Of a stretch of 64,000 bases of DNA, positions 54,927 through 63,954 are shown piece after piece. The notes beneath the pieces are model-generated. The model saw only the letters and a program-made list of their open reading frames with translations. It made no database searches and was not told where the DNA came from. The position numbers and the translations under genes were made by a program. This stretch comes from JAFCUW01 sp049897565 (lineage in GTDB: Bacteria; Pseudomonadota; Gammaproteobacteria; Burkholderiales; Burkholderiaceae_D). Where the stretch lies: positions 248,001 to 312,000 of the forward strand of contig NZ_JAFCWM010000001.1 of the NCBI RefSeq assembly GCF_049897565.1. Direction: 5' to 3'. The stretch's first letter is position 1. Every line of letters starts with the position of its first letter.

Positions 54927-55430
54927 TTATTCGTAGCAGGTGAACGGTAAGATTTCGGACAGGGTCGGCGCATCCTTCACGCCCATCAATGAAGCTTTCA
55001 GAGTGATCGTTCGGCATCCGGTATGGGGAAGCCAGAAACCCACGTAGCTCATGCCTTCGGTATTCGCGGGGCCTAACGCGGAGGTGCTGTTCAAGATGAC
55101 GCGATCGCGCGCCCTGGTACGATTCGACGAAAACTGCGTGGCGCCGCTTTCCGTTGCCAGCAAGCGGATTTGTACGCGTTGAGGAACCGCGGCCATGCGG
55201 CCCACATCAACCTTGACGGTGATGAAAGTGGACACCGAAGCGAATTCACCGCTCGGGACATTGCCCAATTCCGGCGCCCCTCTTGCCAGCATGTCGGCCG
55301 ACAGCGAGCCTGTTTTACTGCTGAACGAATAAGCCTGGAACGCCGCCAGCCGAACGGCGCCTTCCGCGGCAGCGGGCACCGCCAGGCACAAAGCGAAGGC
55401 AAGCGAATGCAAGAACAGTGTGCTATGCAT
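54927..55430 (-). CDS. Secreted protein of unknown function (possible immunity partner)
   Basis: 167 residues. Clear signal peptide (about 1-24, HSTLFLHSLAFALCLAVPAAAEGA). The mature protein is beta-rich with two cysteines (CRTITL and FTCYE). It lies 37 bases upstream of the peptidoglycan peptidase gene on the same strand. A periplasmic protein beside a signal-less cell-wall hydrolase fits an effector/immunity pair, but no family supports this. Confidence 0.65.
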   Translation of the reverse strand: MHSTLFLHSLAFALCLAVPAAAEGAVRLAAFQAYSFSSKTGSLSADMLARGAPELGNVPSGEFASVSTFITVKVDVGRMAAVPQRVQIRLLATESGATQFSSNRTRARDRVILNSTSALGPANTEGMSYVGFWLPHTGCRTITLKASLMGVKDAPTLSEILPFTCYE

Positions 55431-55657
55431 GCTATATCCTTATCGCTCGCGCTTGGGAAGATAAATGAGAAACCCGTTCGAAATGATAGGCGCATCGTTG
55501 GTGCACGGCGCGGCGCCTTCGTTAATGCTGCGCGCCGTCGCCATCGGTTGTCAAGCGCGCTGTGAGCGAAACAACAGCAGGCGCCGATTGCGGCTATGAT
55601 CGGGCAGCGAGGCCTTCGCCGGCTTTGGCAACGCCCGAATCCCATCCTGGAGAACGC

Positions 55658-56284
55658 ATGAAACTGTACATCAGCACCTTCGCGCCGAATCCGCGCCGCG
55701 TCACCATGTTCATTGCCGAGAAGGGCATCGGCGGCATCGAAAACGTCATGATTGACCTCAACGCCGGCGAGCATCGCCGCGCTGCGTTTGTCGCCAAGAA
55801 CCCGCTGGCGCGGGTGCCGGCGCTGGAATTGGACGACGGCCGCGTGCTGTGCGAGACGCGGGCGATCTGTACCTACATCGAGGGGATGCACCCGGAGCCG
55901 AACCTGATGGGCGAGGGCTTCGAGGAACGCGCCTTCATCGAGATGGCCGACCGTCGCGTCGAGCTGCATCTGTTCGCCGGCATCGCCAACTGCGTACGGC
56001 ATACGCATGCTGGCCTGGCGGTGCTCGAGCAGCCGCAGTTTGCCGAGTTCGGCGCATCGCAAGGCGAGAAGATGCGCGAGGCCGCGCGCTGGCTCGACAG
56101 CGAACTGGCGCGTCAACCTTATGTAGCGGGGCAGCGCTTCACGGTGGCCGACATCACCGCGTTTTGCGCGCTCGAATTCGCGCGCGCACTGATGAAGTTC
56201 AGGCCGGGCGCGGAGGGGATGAACAACTTGCAGGAATGGCGCGACCGCATCGCCGCGCGGCCGTCGGCGGCCACCAGGGTCTGA
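55658..56284 (+). CDS. Glutathione S-transferase
   Basis: 208 residues. Thioredoxin-like N-terminal domain (MKLYISTFAPNPRRVTMFIAEKG; NPLARVPALELDDGRVLCETRAICTYIE is the glutathione-binding P-loop region with cis-Pro) and all-alpha C-terminal domain (VAGQRFTVADITAFCALEFAR with the N-capping Asp). ATG 55658 follows a TGGAG ribosome site. A hairpin overlaps its 3' end. Substrate unknown. Distinct from the GST remnant at 18669. Confidence 0.93.
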   Translation: MKLYISTFAPNPRRVTMFIAEKGIGGIENVMIDLNAGEHRRAAFVAKNPLARVPALELDDGRVLCETRAICTYIEGMHPEPNLMGEGFEERAFIEMADRRVELHLFAGIANCVRHTHAGLAVLEQPQFAEFGASQGEKMREAARWLDSELARQPYVAGQRFTVADITAFCALEFARALMKFRPGAEGMNNLQEWRDRIAARPSAATRV

Positions 56285-56318
56285 CCATTTGCCGGGACTC
56301 GGCGTCCCCGTCAGACCC
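56277..56318. repeat. Compound hairpin with GGGTCTGAC/GTCAGACCC arms
   Basis: 9-bp outer arms (56277-56285 and 56310-56318) enclose a second stem GGGAC-TCGGC-GTCCC. It overlaps the stop of the GST gene and precedes the convergent CheR-like stop, so it is a possible terminator. Shares the GTCTGAC core with elements at 2154 and 46107. Confidence 0.75.
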
Positions 56319-56328
56319 AGGACGCGGC

Positions 56329-57153
56329 TTACCCGATGCGCTTGTACCAGTGCTGGTGCGGGAAAACACCCTGGTAGCTGGCGGCCAGCTCGTCGCCGTC
56401 CGGGATCTCGCGGTCCAGCCCAAGTACGCCGAACAGCGACAGGCTGTCGTGGAACAGCCCGATCACGCGCTGGCGCAGCATCGGCCCGAAATCACGCAAG
56501 GCGCGCTGGCAGATGATCAGCTGGAATTCGTTGAACGACGCATCGGTCACCAGGTTGTACTGGGCCCACGTGATGCGGCTGCGCAGCGATGCCAGCAAGG
56601 TCGCGCGGCCGTCCTGGATGTCGAAATATTCGGCCAGCTGCGCCGTTCCGCCGCTCCTGAAATAACTCTCCTGGTACCGTTCCATGCGCTCGGCCGGAAA
56701 ACTGGCCAGGCTGGCCGCAGCCAGTATCTCCTCGTTGGCGACAGTGGCGTAGATTTCGGTGCGCAGGTGCAGCTGCTCCTCAGCGAGCAGGATCGCCAGC
56801 GACCACGCCTGCTCCGGCCCGGCGCATTCGGCCAGCCACACCTTCGGCACCGCCGACGCGCGCAGGCTCGCTGCCAGCACGATGCGCAGTTGGCGCGCCT
56901 GCTCCGGATCGTCGAACAACGTCGCCGGCTCCACCGACAGCGCGCGCAACAGCGCCGCGCCGGCGCCGGGGTCGTGCAGCACGCGCTCCTGCAGCGACGA
57001 GACGGTGTTCAGTGCCCGCGCCTGCATCACCTGGTGCAGCTTGCGCCGCAGCGTCGGACGGTCGTAGGACCTGAAGTCGTAGCCGAAACGCTGAAACAGC
57101 GCTTCGAGCAGCAGCTCGATTTCAAGTTCTTCGGTCGCCAGCCCACCTTCCAT
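56329..57153 (-). CDS. Degenerate CheR-type methyltransferase
   Basis: 274 residues from ATG 57153. CheR architecture is clear (FGYDFRSYDRPTLRRKL at the N-terminus, YFRSGG..., LFHDSLSLFGVL), but the SAM-binding signatures have changed: AGCSTGEE is AECAGPEQ, ATDIN is ATVAN, CRNV-x-I-Y-F is CQRALRDF and the T-x-M/F-FRDP block is PATLFDDP. It is probably not an active glutamate methyltransferase. Third gene of the REC-GGDEF-EAL / hybrid-kinase operon. It may be a docking or regulatory partner of the kinase. Confidence 0.8.
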   Translation of the reverse strand: MEGGLATEELEIELLLEALFQRFGYDFRSYDRPTLRRKLHQVMQARALNTVSSLQERVLHDPGAGAALLRALSVEPATLFDDPEQARQLRIVLAASLRASAVPKVWLAECAGPEQAWSLAILLAEEQLHLRTEIYATVANEEILAAASLASFPAERMERYQESYFRSGGTAQLAEYFDIQDGRATLLASLRSRITWAQYNLVTDASFNEFQLIICQRALRDFGPMLRQRVIGLFHDSLSLFGVLGLDREIPDGDELAASYQGVFPHQHWYKRIG

Positions 57154-57167
57154 TGTCAGGAAGCCGG

Positions 57168-60100
57168 TCAATGCAGCCACACGCGCATCAGCGACAGCAG
57201 CTGCGCCACGTCGACCGGCTTGGTGATGTAGTCGGAAGCGCCGGCGGCGATACACTTGTCGCGGTCTCCCTTCATCGCTTTTGCGGTGAGGGTGATGATC
57301 GGCAGCGACTTGAATTTCGGAATACGCCGGATCGCGCGCATCGTGTCGTAGCCGTCCATTTCCGGCATCATGATGTCCATCAGGACGATCTCGATGGTCG
57401 GATCCTTCTCCAGCACCTCGATGCCGTCGCGGCCGTTTTCGGCGAACGACACCTGCATCTGCTGGCGCTCGAGCAGCGAGGAAAGGGCGAAGATGTTGCG
57501 CAGGTCATCGTCGACAATCAGAACCTTGCGTCCGGCCAGGCCGCCGTCGGCGGCATGGATTTCTTCGAGCATGCGGCGCTGCAGTTCGGGCAGCGACGCG
57601 TGCGAACGGTGCAGGAACAGCGCCGTTTCGTCGAGCAGGCGCTCGGGCGAGCGCGCATCCTTGATGACGATGGTCTTGGCGTAGCGCTTCAGCTTCGTCA
57701 CTTCCTTGCGCGACAATTCCTTGGCGGTGTAGATCACGATCGGCAGGTCGCGCAGGTTCGGCTCCTTGCCGATCACGTCGAGCAGGTCGAAACCGCTGAT
57801 GTCGGGCAAGGTCAGGTCCAGCACCATGCAGTCGAAGTGCGACGTCCGCAGCGCCTCGAGCGCGTCGGCGCCGTTTTCGACCGCGACGATGCGCAGGTCG
57901 GAGTCGCCGATCAGCGAGACGATCGAATCGCGCTGCATTTTCTCGTCGTCTACCACCAGCAGGCTGCGTTTGCCGCCCATCAGGAATTTCTGGATGCGGG
58001 TGAATTCCTCCTGCAGCGCTTCGCGGTCGACCGGCTTGTTGATGTACGAGATCGCGCCCTGGCGCAGTGCGCGTTCGCGTTCGCGCATGCTCGACATCAC
58101 ATGCACCGGAATGTGGCGTGTGCTCGGGTCGCGCTTGAGGCGGTCGAGCACCGTGAAGCCGTCGATGTCGGGCAGGTCGAGGTCGAGCAGGATCGCCGAC
58201 GGCAGATAGTCGCGCGCCATCGACAGCACCGAGTCGCCCAGGTGGGTGACGATGCCCTTGAAGTTTTTCTCGCGCGCGAATTCGAGCACGATGCCGGCGA
58301 AGGCGGCGTCGTCCTCGACGATCAGCACCGACGGATCGCCTGGGGCGATCAGGCCGCGGTCGTCGAGCGTGCCGTATTCGACCAACTGCACCATGGCGCC
58401 ACCGGACATCGTCAGCGGCGTGACTTCGTTCTCGAGTTGCAGCGTGTTGGCGTACACCACCTGGGCCGGCGGCGCCATGCGCGCAGGCTGCGGCTGGCGC
58501 GCCTGGTCGTAGTTGATGAAGCCGGCGCGGTTGTACGGCAGGAACAGGGTGAACGTGGAACCGGAGTTGACCACCGATTCGACCCGAATCTCGCCCCCCA
58601 GCAGGCGCGCCAGTTCGCGCGAAATCGACAGGCCAAGGCCGGTGCCGCCGTACTTGCGGGCGGTGGAGCCGTCGGCCTGCTGGAACGCTTCAAAGATCAG
58701 CTGCAGCTTGTCGGAGGCGATGCCCACGCCGGTATCGTTGACAGAGAACGCCAGCACCGCATCGGCGTGCACCAGGTTCGGGTGGTCCGATGTCCAGCCG
58801 CTGGTAACGAGCGAAATCTGCAGCGCGACCTGGCCATGGCTGGTGAACTTGAACGCGTTCGACAGCAGGTTTTTCAGCACCTGCTGCAATCGCGTTGTAT
58901 CGGTCATCACCGCGGTCGGCAGGGCGTCGGCCAGTTCGACCGTGAAGCCGAGATGCTTCGCTTCGGCCATGTGGCGGAAGGTGCGGTCGACGTAGTTGCG
59001 CAGGTTCGAAAAGCGGTACTCGGACACGTCCAGCGTGACGGTGCCGGACTCGATCTTCGACAGGTCGAGAATGTCGTTAATCAGGGTCAGCAAGTCGGAA
59101 CCGCAGCCGTGGATGGTCTTGGCGAATTCGACCTGCTTGCCCGACAGGTTACCTTCCGGGTTATCGGACAGCTGCTGCGCCAGGATCAGCAGGCTATTGA
59201 GGGGTGTCCGCAGCTCGTGCGACATATTTGCGAGGAACTCTGACTTGTACTTCGACGACAGCGCCAGCTGGGTCGCCTTTTCCTCCAGCGCCAGCTTGGC
59301 CTGTTCGACCTCGCGGTTCTTTCGTTCCACCTCGATGTTCTGCTCGGACAGCAGGCGCGCCTTTTCGGCCAGTTCCTGGTTGGTCTGCTGCAGCTCCTGG
59401 GCGAGAGACTGGGATTGCGTCAGCAGCGACTCGGTACGGCTGTTCGCCTCGATCGTGTTGAGCACCACGCCGATCGACTCCATCAGCTGGTCGAGGAAGG
59501 ACAAGTGCGTTTCGGTAAAGCGGTCGAGCGATGCGATCTCGATGACCGCCTTGACCTGCTGCTCGAACAGGATCGGCAGTACGACGATGTTGGTCGGCGG
59601 CGCCGCCCCCAGGCCCGACGACACGACGATGTAATCGCGCGGCACGTCGGTGAGCCAGATGCGGGTCTTCTCGACGGCGCACTGGCCGACCAGGCCTTCG
59701 CCCGGCAGGAAAGAGGTGGCCAGCTTGCGGCTGGAGCGGTAGCCATAGCTGGCGATCATGCGCAGGCGCGCGTCGATCTCCTGCGAGTCCATCATGTAGA
59801 ACACGCCGTGGTGGGCCGACACCAGCGGCGCCAGCTCGGACAGGATCAGCTTCGTCACTGCCTGCAAGTCGCGCTGGCCCTGCAGCAGGCGGGTAAAGCG
59901 CGCCAGGTTGGTCTTGAGCCAATCCTGCTGCGCGTTCTTCTGCGTCGTTTCCTTCAGGTTGCGGATCATCTCGTTGATGTTGTCCTTCAGGTAGGACACC
60001 TCGCCGCGCGCCTCCACCTGGATCGAACGGGACAGGTCGCCGCGCGTCACCGCCGTCGCCACTTCACCAATGGCGCGCATCTGGTTGGTCAGGTTCGCCG

Positions 60101-62063
60101 CCAGCTGGTTGACGTTCTCGGTCAAGTCCTTCCAGGTGCCGGCCACGCCGGACACGTTTGCCTGCCCGCCCAGCTTTCCTTCGGTACCCACCTCGCGCGC
60201 CACCCGCGTCACTTCCGACGCGAACGAGGAGAGCTGGTCGACCATCACGTTGATGGTGTCTTTCAGTTCCAGGATCTCGCCCTTGACGTCCACCGTGATT
60301 TTCTTCGACAAGTCGCCGCGCGCCACCGCCGTCGTCACCGCCGCGATGTTTCGCACCTGGCCGGTCAGGTTCGACGCCATGAAGTTGACGTTATCGGTCA
60401 AGTCCTTCCAGGTGCCGCCGACGCCCGGCACGTACGCCTGGCCGCCCAGCTTGCCTTCAGTACCGACCTCGCGCGCCACGCGCGTCACTTCCGACGCGAA
60501 CGAGGACAGCTGGTCCACCATCACGTTAATCGTGTTTTTCAGCTCGAGAATCTCGCCCTTGACGTCCACCGTGATCTTCTTCGACAGGTCGCCGTTGGCT
60601 ACCGCGGTGGTCACGTCGGCGATGTTTCGCACCTGGCCGGTCAGGTTACCCGCCATCGAGTTCACGCCGTCGGTCAAGTCTTTCCAGGTTCCGGCGACGC
60701 CCGGCACGTTCGCCTGGCCGCCGAGCTTTCCTTCGGTACCGACTTCGCGCGCCACGCGGGTTACTTCGGATGCGAACGAGTTCAATTGGTCGACCATCAC
60801 GTTGATGGTGTTTTTCAGTTCCAGGATCTCGCCCTTGACGTCGACCGTGATCTTTTTCGACAAGTCGCCGTTCGCCACCGCGGTCGTCACGTCGGCGATG
60901 TTTCGCACCTGGCCGGTCAGGTTACCGGCCATCGAGTTGACCGAGTCGGTCAAGTCCTTCCAGGTGCCGGCCACGCCCTTCACCTGCGCCTGGCCGCCCA
61001 GTTTTCCTTCGGTACCGACCTCGCGCGCCACCCGCGTGACTTCGGAGGAGAACGAGGACAGCTGGTCGACCATCACGTTAATCGTGTTTTTCAGTTCGAG
61101 AATCTCGCCCTTGACGTCCACCGTGATCTTCTTCGACAGGTCGCCGTTAGCCACCGCGGTCGTCACGGTGGCGATGTTACGCACCTGGCCGGTCAGATTC
61201 GATGCCATGAAGTTGACGTTATCGGTCAAGTCTTTCCAGGTGCCGCCGACGCCCGGCACGTAGGCCTGACCGCCCAGCTTGCCCTCGGTGCCGACTTCGC
61301 GCGCCACCCGCGTCACTTCGGACGCGAAGGAGCGCAGCTGGTCCACCATCACGTTGATGGTGTCTTTCAGCTGCAGGATCTCGCCGCGCACGTCGACGGT
61401 AATTTTCTTCGACAAGTCGCCGTTCGCCACCGCGGTCGTCACCTCGGCGATGTTACGCACCTGCGACGTCAGGTTGCCGGCCATCGAGTTGACCGAGTCG
61501 GTCAAGTCCTTCCAGGTGCCGGCCACGCCTTTTACCTGCGCCTGGCCGCCGAGCTTGCCTTCGGTACCGACCTCGCGCGCCACGCGCGTCACTTCCGACG
61601 AGAACGAGGAGAGCTGTTCGACCATAGTGTTGGCAGTGGTCGCCGCGCGCAGGTACTGGCCCTTGAGCGGATGGCCGTCCACCTCCAGCGCCATCGTCTG
61701 TGACAGGTCGCCTTTTGCCACGGCGCCGATCACGCGCGCCATTTCCGTGGTCGGGCGCACCAGGTCGTCGATCAGGGTGTTGACCGAACTGATGATGGTG
61801 CCCCAGCCGCCGGCCACGTTCGGCACCGCCGCGCGCTGCGTCAGGCGCCCTTCGCGGCCGACCACGCGCGACACTTCCGTGACCGCCTTGACCATCTTCT
61901 CTTTCGTTTCGATGATCTCGTTAAGCGTGTCGGCGATCTTGCCGACGACGCCGGTCCAGTCGGACGGCATGCGCGCGGTGAAGTCGCCCTTCTTTAACGC
62001 CATCAGCGTCGACAGCAGCAGCTTCGCGTCCAGCTCTTCAATGAAGTCGCTCATGTTATTCAT
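57168..62063 (-). CDS. Hybrid histidine kinase with poly-HAMP array, GAF and three receivers
   Basis: 1631 residues from ATG 62063 (MNNMSDFIEELDAKLLL; a second ATG at 62054 also works). No transmembrane segment is evident, so it is cytoplasmic. Order: HAMP-like units 1-680 including six near-identical 92-residue repeats, GAF about 720-870, coiled coil, HisKA with His948 (SHELRTPLNS), HATPase about 1060-1190 (DTGVGIASDKL, GGTGLGLSISREL), then receivers beginning near 1246 (VLIVEDDAAF), 1369 (LLVVDDEKM) and 1514 (VLIVDDDLRN). Similar kinases act in multi-receiver phosphorelays. It overlaps the upstream REC-GGDEF-EAL gene by 8 bases. Confidence 0.93.
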   Translation of the reverse strand: MNNMSDFIEELDAKLLLSTLMALKKGDFTARMPSDWTGVVGKIADTLNEIIETKEKMVKAVTEVSRVVGREGRLTQRAAVPNVAGGWGTIISSVNTLIDDLVRPTTEMARVIGAVAKGDLSQTMALEVDGHPLKGQYLRAATTANTMVEQLSSFSSEVTRVAREVGTEGKLGGQAQVKGVAGTWKDLTDSVNSMAGNLTSQVRNIAEVTTAVANGDLSKKITVDVRGEILQLKDTINVMVDQLRSFASEVTRVAREVGTEGKLGGQAYVPGVGGTWKDLTDNVNFMASNLTGQVRNIATVTTAVANGDLSKKITVDVKGEILELKNTINVMVDQLSSFSSEVTRVAREVGTEGKLGGQAQVKGVAGTWKDLTDSVNSMAGNLTGQVRNIADVTTAVANGDLSKKITVDVKGEILELKNTINVMVDQLNSFASEVTRVAREVGTEGKLGGQANVPGVAGTWKDLTDGVNSMAGNLTGQVRNIADVTTAVANGDLSKKITVDVKGEILELKNTINVMVDQLSSFASEVTRVAREVGTEGKLGGQAYVPGVGGTWKDLTDNVNFMASNLTGQVRNIAAVTTAVARGDLSKKITVDVKGEILELKDTINVMVDQLSSFASEVTRVAREVGTEGKLGGQANVSGVAGTWKDLTENVNQLAANLTNQMRAIGEVATAVTRGDLSRSIQVEARGEVSYLKDNINEMIRNLKETTQKNAQQDWLKTNLARFTRLLQGQRDLQAVTKLILSELAPLVSAHHGVFYMMDSQEIDARLRMIASYGYRSSRKLATSFLPGEGLVGQCAVEKTRIWLTDVPRDYIVVSSGLGAAPPTNIVVLPILFEQQVKAVIEIASLDRFTETHLSFLDQLMESIGVVLNTIEANSRTESLLTQSQSLAQELQQTNQELAEKARLLSEQNIEVERKNREVEQAKLALEEKATQLALSSKYKSEFLANMSHELRTPLNSLLILAQQLSDNPEGNLSGKQVEFAKTIHGCGSDLLTLINDILDLSKIESGTVTLDVSEYRFSNLRNYVDRTFRHMAEAKHLGFTVELADALPTAVMTDTTRLQQVLKNLLSNAFKFTSHGQVALQISLVTSGWTSDHPNLVHADAVLAFSVNDTGVGIASDKLQLIFEAFQQADGSTARKYGGTGLGLSISRELARLLGGEIRVESVVNSGSTFTLFLPYNRAGFINYDQARQPQPARMAPPAQVVYANTLQLENEVTPLTMSGGAMVQLVEYGTLDDRGLIAPGDPSVLIVEDDAAFAGIVLEFAREKNFKGIVTHLGDSVLSMARDYLPSAILLDLDLPDIDGFTVLDRLKRDPSTRHIPVHVMSSMRERERALRQGAISYINKPVDREALQEEFTRIQKFLMGGKRSLLVVDDEKMQRDSIVSLIGDSDLRIVAVENGADALEALRTSHFDCMVLDLTLPDISGFDLLDVIGKEPNLRDLPIVIYTAKELSRKEVTKLKRYAKTIVIKDARSPERLLDETALFLHRSHASLPELQRRMLEEIHAADGGLAGRKVLIVDDDLRNIFALSSLLERQQMQVSFAENGRDGIEVLEKDPTIEIVLMDIMMPEMDGYDTMRAIRRIPKFKSLPIITLTAKAMKGDRDKCIAAGASDYITKPVDVAQLLSLMRVWLH
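60100..61640 (-). repeat. Tandem 276-bp repeats encoding HAMP units
   Basis: Six repeats of 92 codons within the kinase gene, each with VTRVAREVGTEGKLGGQA, GTWKDLTD and VTTAVANGDLSKK motifs. DNA identity between units is high, so recombination could change their number. Two alternating variants (AQVKGVAGTW/NSMAG and AYVPGVGGTW/NFMAS) suggest earlier duplication of a two-unit block. Confidence 0.9.
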
Positions 62064-63954
62064 CGACAGTATCCTCGTTTTTCGGGAGTGGAAAAGGTGG
62101 CCGGATGGTGCTTCCGGCTCGTGGAATAGGGGTGTTCTGTAGTGGTGCGAACAGCAATGCGGACATCGCCGGCGCCGGCGCCGGCTCGCCCAGCAGCGCG
62201 CCCTGGAACTGGTCGCAACCGAGCGCGGCGAGCACCTCGAGCTGCGCTTCGCTGTCAACGCCGAGCGCGCGCACCGACAGCCCAAGCGCGCGCGCCAGGT
62301 GGATGATCGCCGCGACCATGTCGGCGCCGCCTTCGGCGCCGATGTCGCGCACGAAAGCGCCATCGATCTTGAGGGCGTCGAAAGGCAGGTCGCGCAAGAT
62401 TGTCAGGGACGCGCCGGCGCTGCCGAAATCGTCGACAGCCAGGCGCACGCCGGCCACGCGCACCGCGTCGAGCGCCGGCTTGACGTCGTCGGCGCCGACC
62501 AGCAGGCGCTCGGCGATCTCCAGTTCGAGCAGTCCGGCCTCGATGCCGCATTTGGCCAGGTGCGCGGCGACCCGTTCGGGCAGGGTCGAATGAACATGCA
62601 TGGACGCCAGGTTGACCGACATGACCAGCGCCGGCAGCCCGGCCTTGTGCCACAGCGCGGCCTGGGCGCAGGCCGCGCCGATGGTCCAGTCGCCGACCTG
62701 GTCGAGCAGCTTGCGGTCGGTCACCCGGTGCAGGAACTGCGCCGCCGCCAGCAGGCCGTCGCGCGGATGACGCCAGTAAAGCAGCGCCTCGACGCCGGAC
62801 AACGCGCGCGTGCGCACGTCGGCGTGCGGCTGGTAATGCAGCGCCAGTTCACCGTTGCCGAGCGCCCGCTGCAGCTCGGCCGCCCAGCGCGCGTGTTCGA
62901 CTTCGCGCGCGTTGAGCTCTTCGCGGAAGTATTCGATGCTGCCGCGGCGGTGCTGCTTGGCGTGGTACATCGCCGTATCGGCATTGCGCAGCACGATGGC
63001 GGCGCTGGCGCCGTCCTGCGGATACAGGCCGATGCCGATCGACGACGAGGTGAAGATGGGCTGGCCGCCGATCTCGAACGGCTGCGCGTTGGCCTGCTCG
63101 ATCTTGCGCGCCACCCGCGCCGCGTTGGCGGAGGCGCCGGCGCCCTCGAGCAGCACGACGAATTCGTCGCCGCCGAGCCGCGCCACCACGTCCGACACCC
63201 GCACCGCGGCCTGCAGGCGCCCGGCGAACTGGCGCAGCAGTTCGTCGCCGGCTTCGTGGCCGAGCTGGTCGTTGATGCTCTTGAAGCGGTCAAGGTCGAG
63301 GAACAGCAGGGCGAATTGGCTGTGATGGCGCTCGGCGTAGGCGAGCGCGTGTTCGAGCTGCTGGATCAGCGCGCGGCGGTTGACCAGGCCGGTGAGGGCG
63401 TCGCGAATCGACAGCTCGTGGGCGCGCGTTTCGGCCAGCTTGCGCTCGGCCACCTCGAGCTCGAGTTCGGCGTTGATGCGTTCGAGGTCCTGCAGGCGCT
63501 GCACGCGCAGGTCCTGGTACAGCGCCGACAGTTCGTCGGTCTTGGCCACCAGTTCGAGGTTATTGCGGGTCAGGGCAACGAACACGGCGACCTTGGTTTG
63601 CAGGATCTGCGGGATCACCGGGGTAAACAAGTAGTCGACCGCGCCCTTCTGGTAAGCCTGCAGGCGGTGCATTTCGTCGGCGTAGTGGGCGGTAATGAAG
63701 ATGATCGGCACGGCCGCCGAGCGCGGATGCGAGTGGATCGCGTCGGCGGTTTCAAAACCATCCATGCCCGGCATGTTCACGTCGAGCAGGATGACGGCGA
63801 ATTCGTGCATCAGTACCTGGCGCAGCGCCTCGTGGCCTGACGTGGCGGTGATGAGCTCATATTCGCCGTCGAGGGCCGGCTGGTCCAGCAGGCTCTGCAG
63901 CGCGAACAGGCTGGCCGGATCATCGTTAGCTAGTAGGACTTTAGGGATCTGCAC
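62056..63954 (-). CDS. REC-GGDEF-EAL signalling protein
   Basis: 632 residues. A receiver (about 1-125; LLANDDPAS, VILLDVNMPGMDG with phospho-Asp near 58) precedes a GGDEF domain with intact GGDEF and an inhibitory RVSD site, then an EAL domain. EAL motifs: GVEALLYWRHP, MSVNLAS, ELEIAERLL, VDDFGSAGASL and LKIDGAFV. The AEGVE motif reads ALGVD and G-x-G-x-SSL is altered, so phosphodiesterase activity may be weak or absent while the cyclase looks active. It is the first gene of the kinase operon; upstream DNA (63955-64000) is too short to judge the promoter. Confidence 0.92.
   Translation of the reverse strand: MQIPKVLLANDDPASLFALQSLLDQPALDGEYELITATSGHEALRQVLMHEFAVILLDVNMPGMDGFETADAIHSHPRSAAVPIIFITAHYADEMHRLQAYQKGAVDYLFTPVIPQILQTKVAVFVALTRNNLELVAKTDELSALYQDLRVQRLQDLERINAELELEVAERKLAETRAHELSIRDALTGLVNRRALIQQLEHALAYAERHHSQFALLFLDLDRFKSINDQLGHEAGDELLRQFAGRLQAAVRVSDVVARLGGDEFVVLLEGAGASANAARVARKIEQANAQPFEIGGQPIFTSSSIGIGLYPQDGASAAIVLRNADTAMYHAKQHRRGSIEYFREELNAREVEHARWAAELQRALGNGELALHYQPHADVRTRALSGVEALLYWRHPRDGLLAAAQFLHRVTDRKLLDQVGDWTIGAACAQAALWHKAGLPALVMSVNLASMHVHSTLPERVAAHLAKCGIEAGLLELEIAERLLVGADDVKPALDAVRVAGVRLAVDDFGSAGASLTILRDLPFDALKIDGAFVRDIGAEGGADMVAAIIHLARALGLSVRALGVDSEAQLEVLAALGCDQFQGALLGEPAPAPAMSALLFAPLQNTPIPRAGSTIRPPFPLPKNEDTVDE

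Noticed and set aside
60100..61640. Regular repeats considered as a CRISPR-like or satellite array
   Set aside because: The 276-bp period is a multiple of three, lies in one open frame and encodes HAMP units; no short repeat/spacer structure.
59415..61703. 762-codon plus-strand frame rich in His, Arg and Val repeats
   Set aside because: It is the antisense of the poly-HAMP repeats; the periodicity comes from the kinase gene and there is no ribosome site or family.
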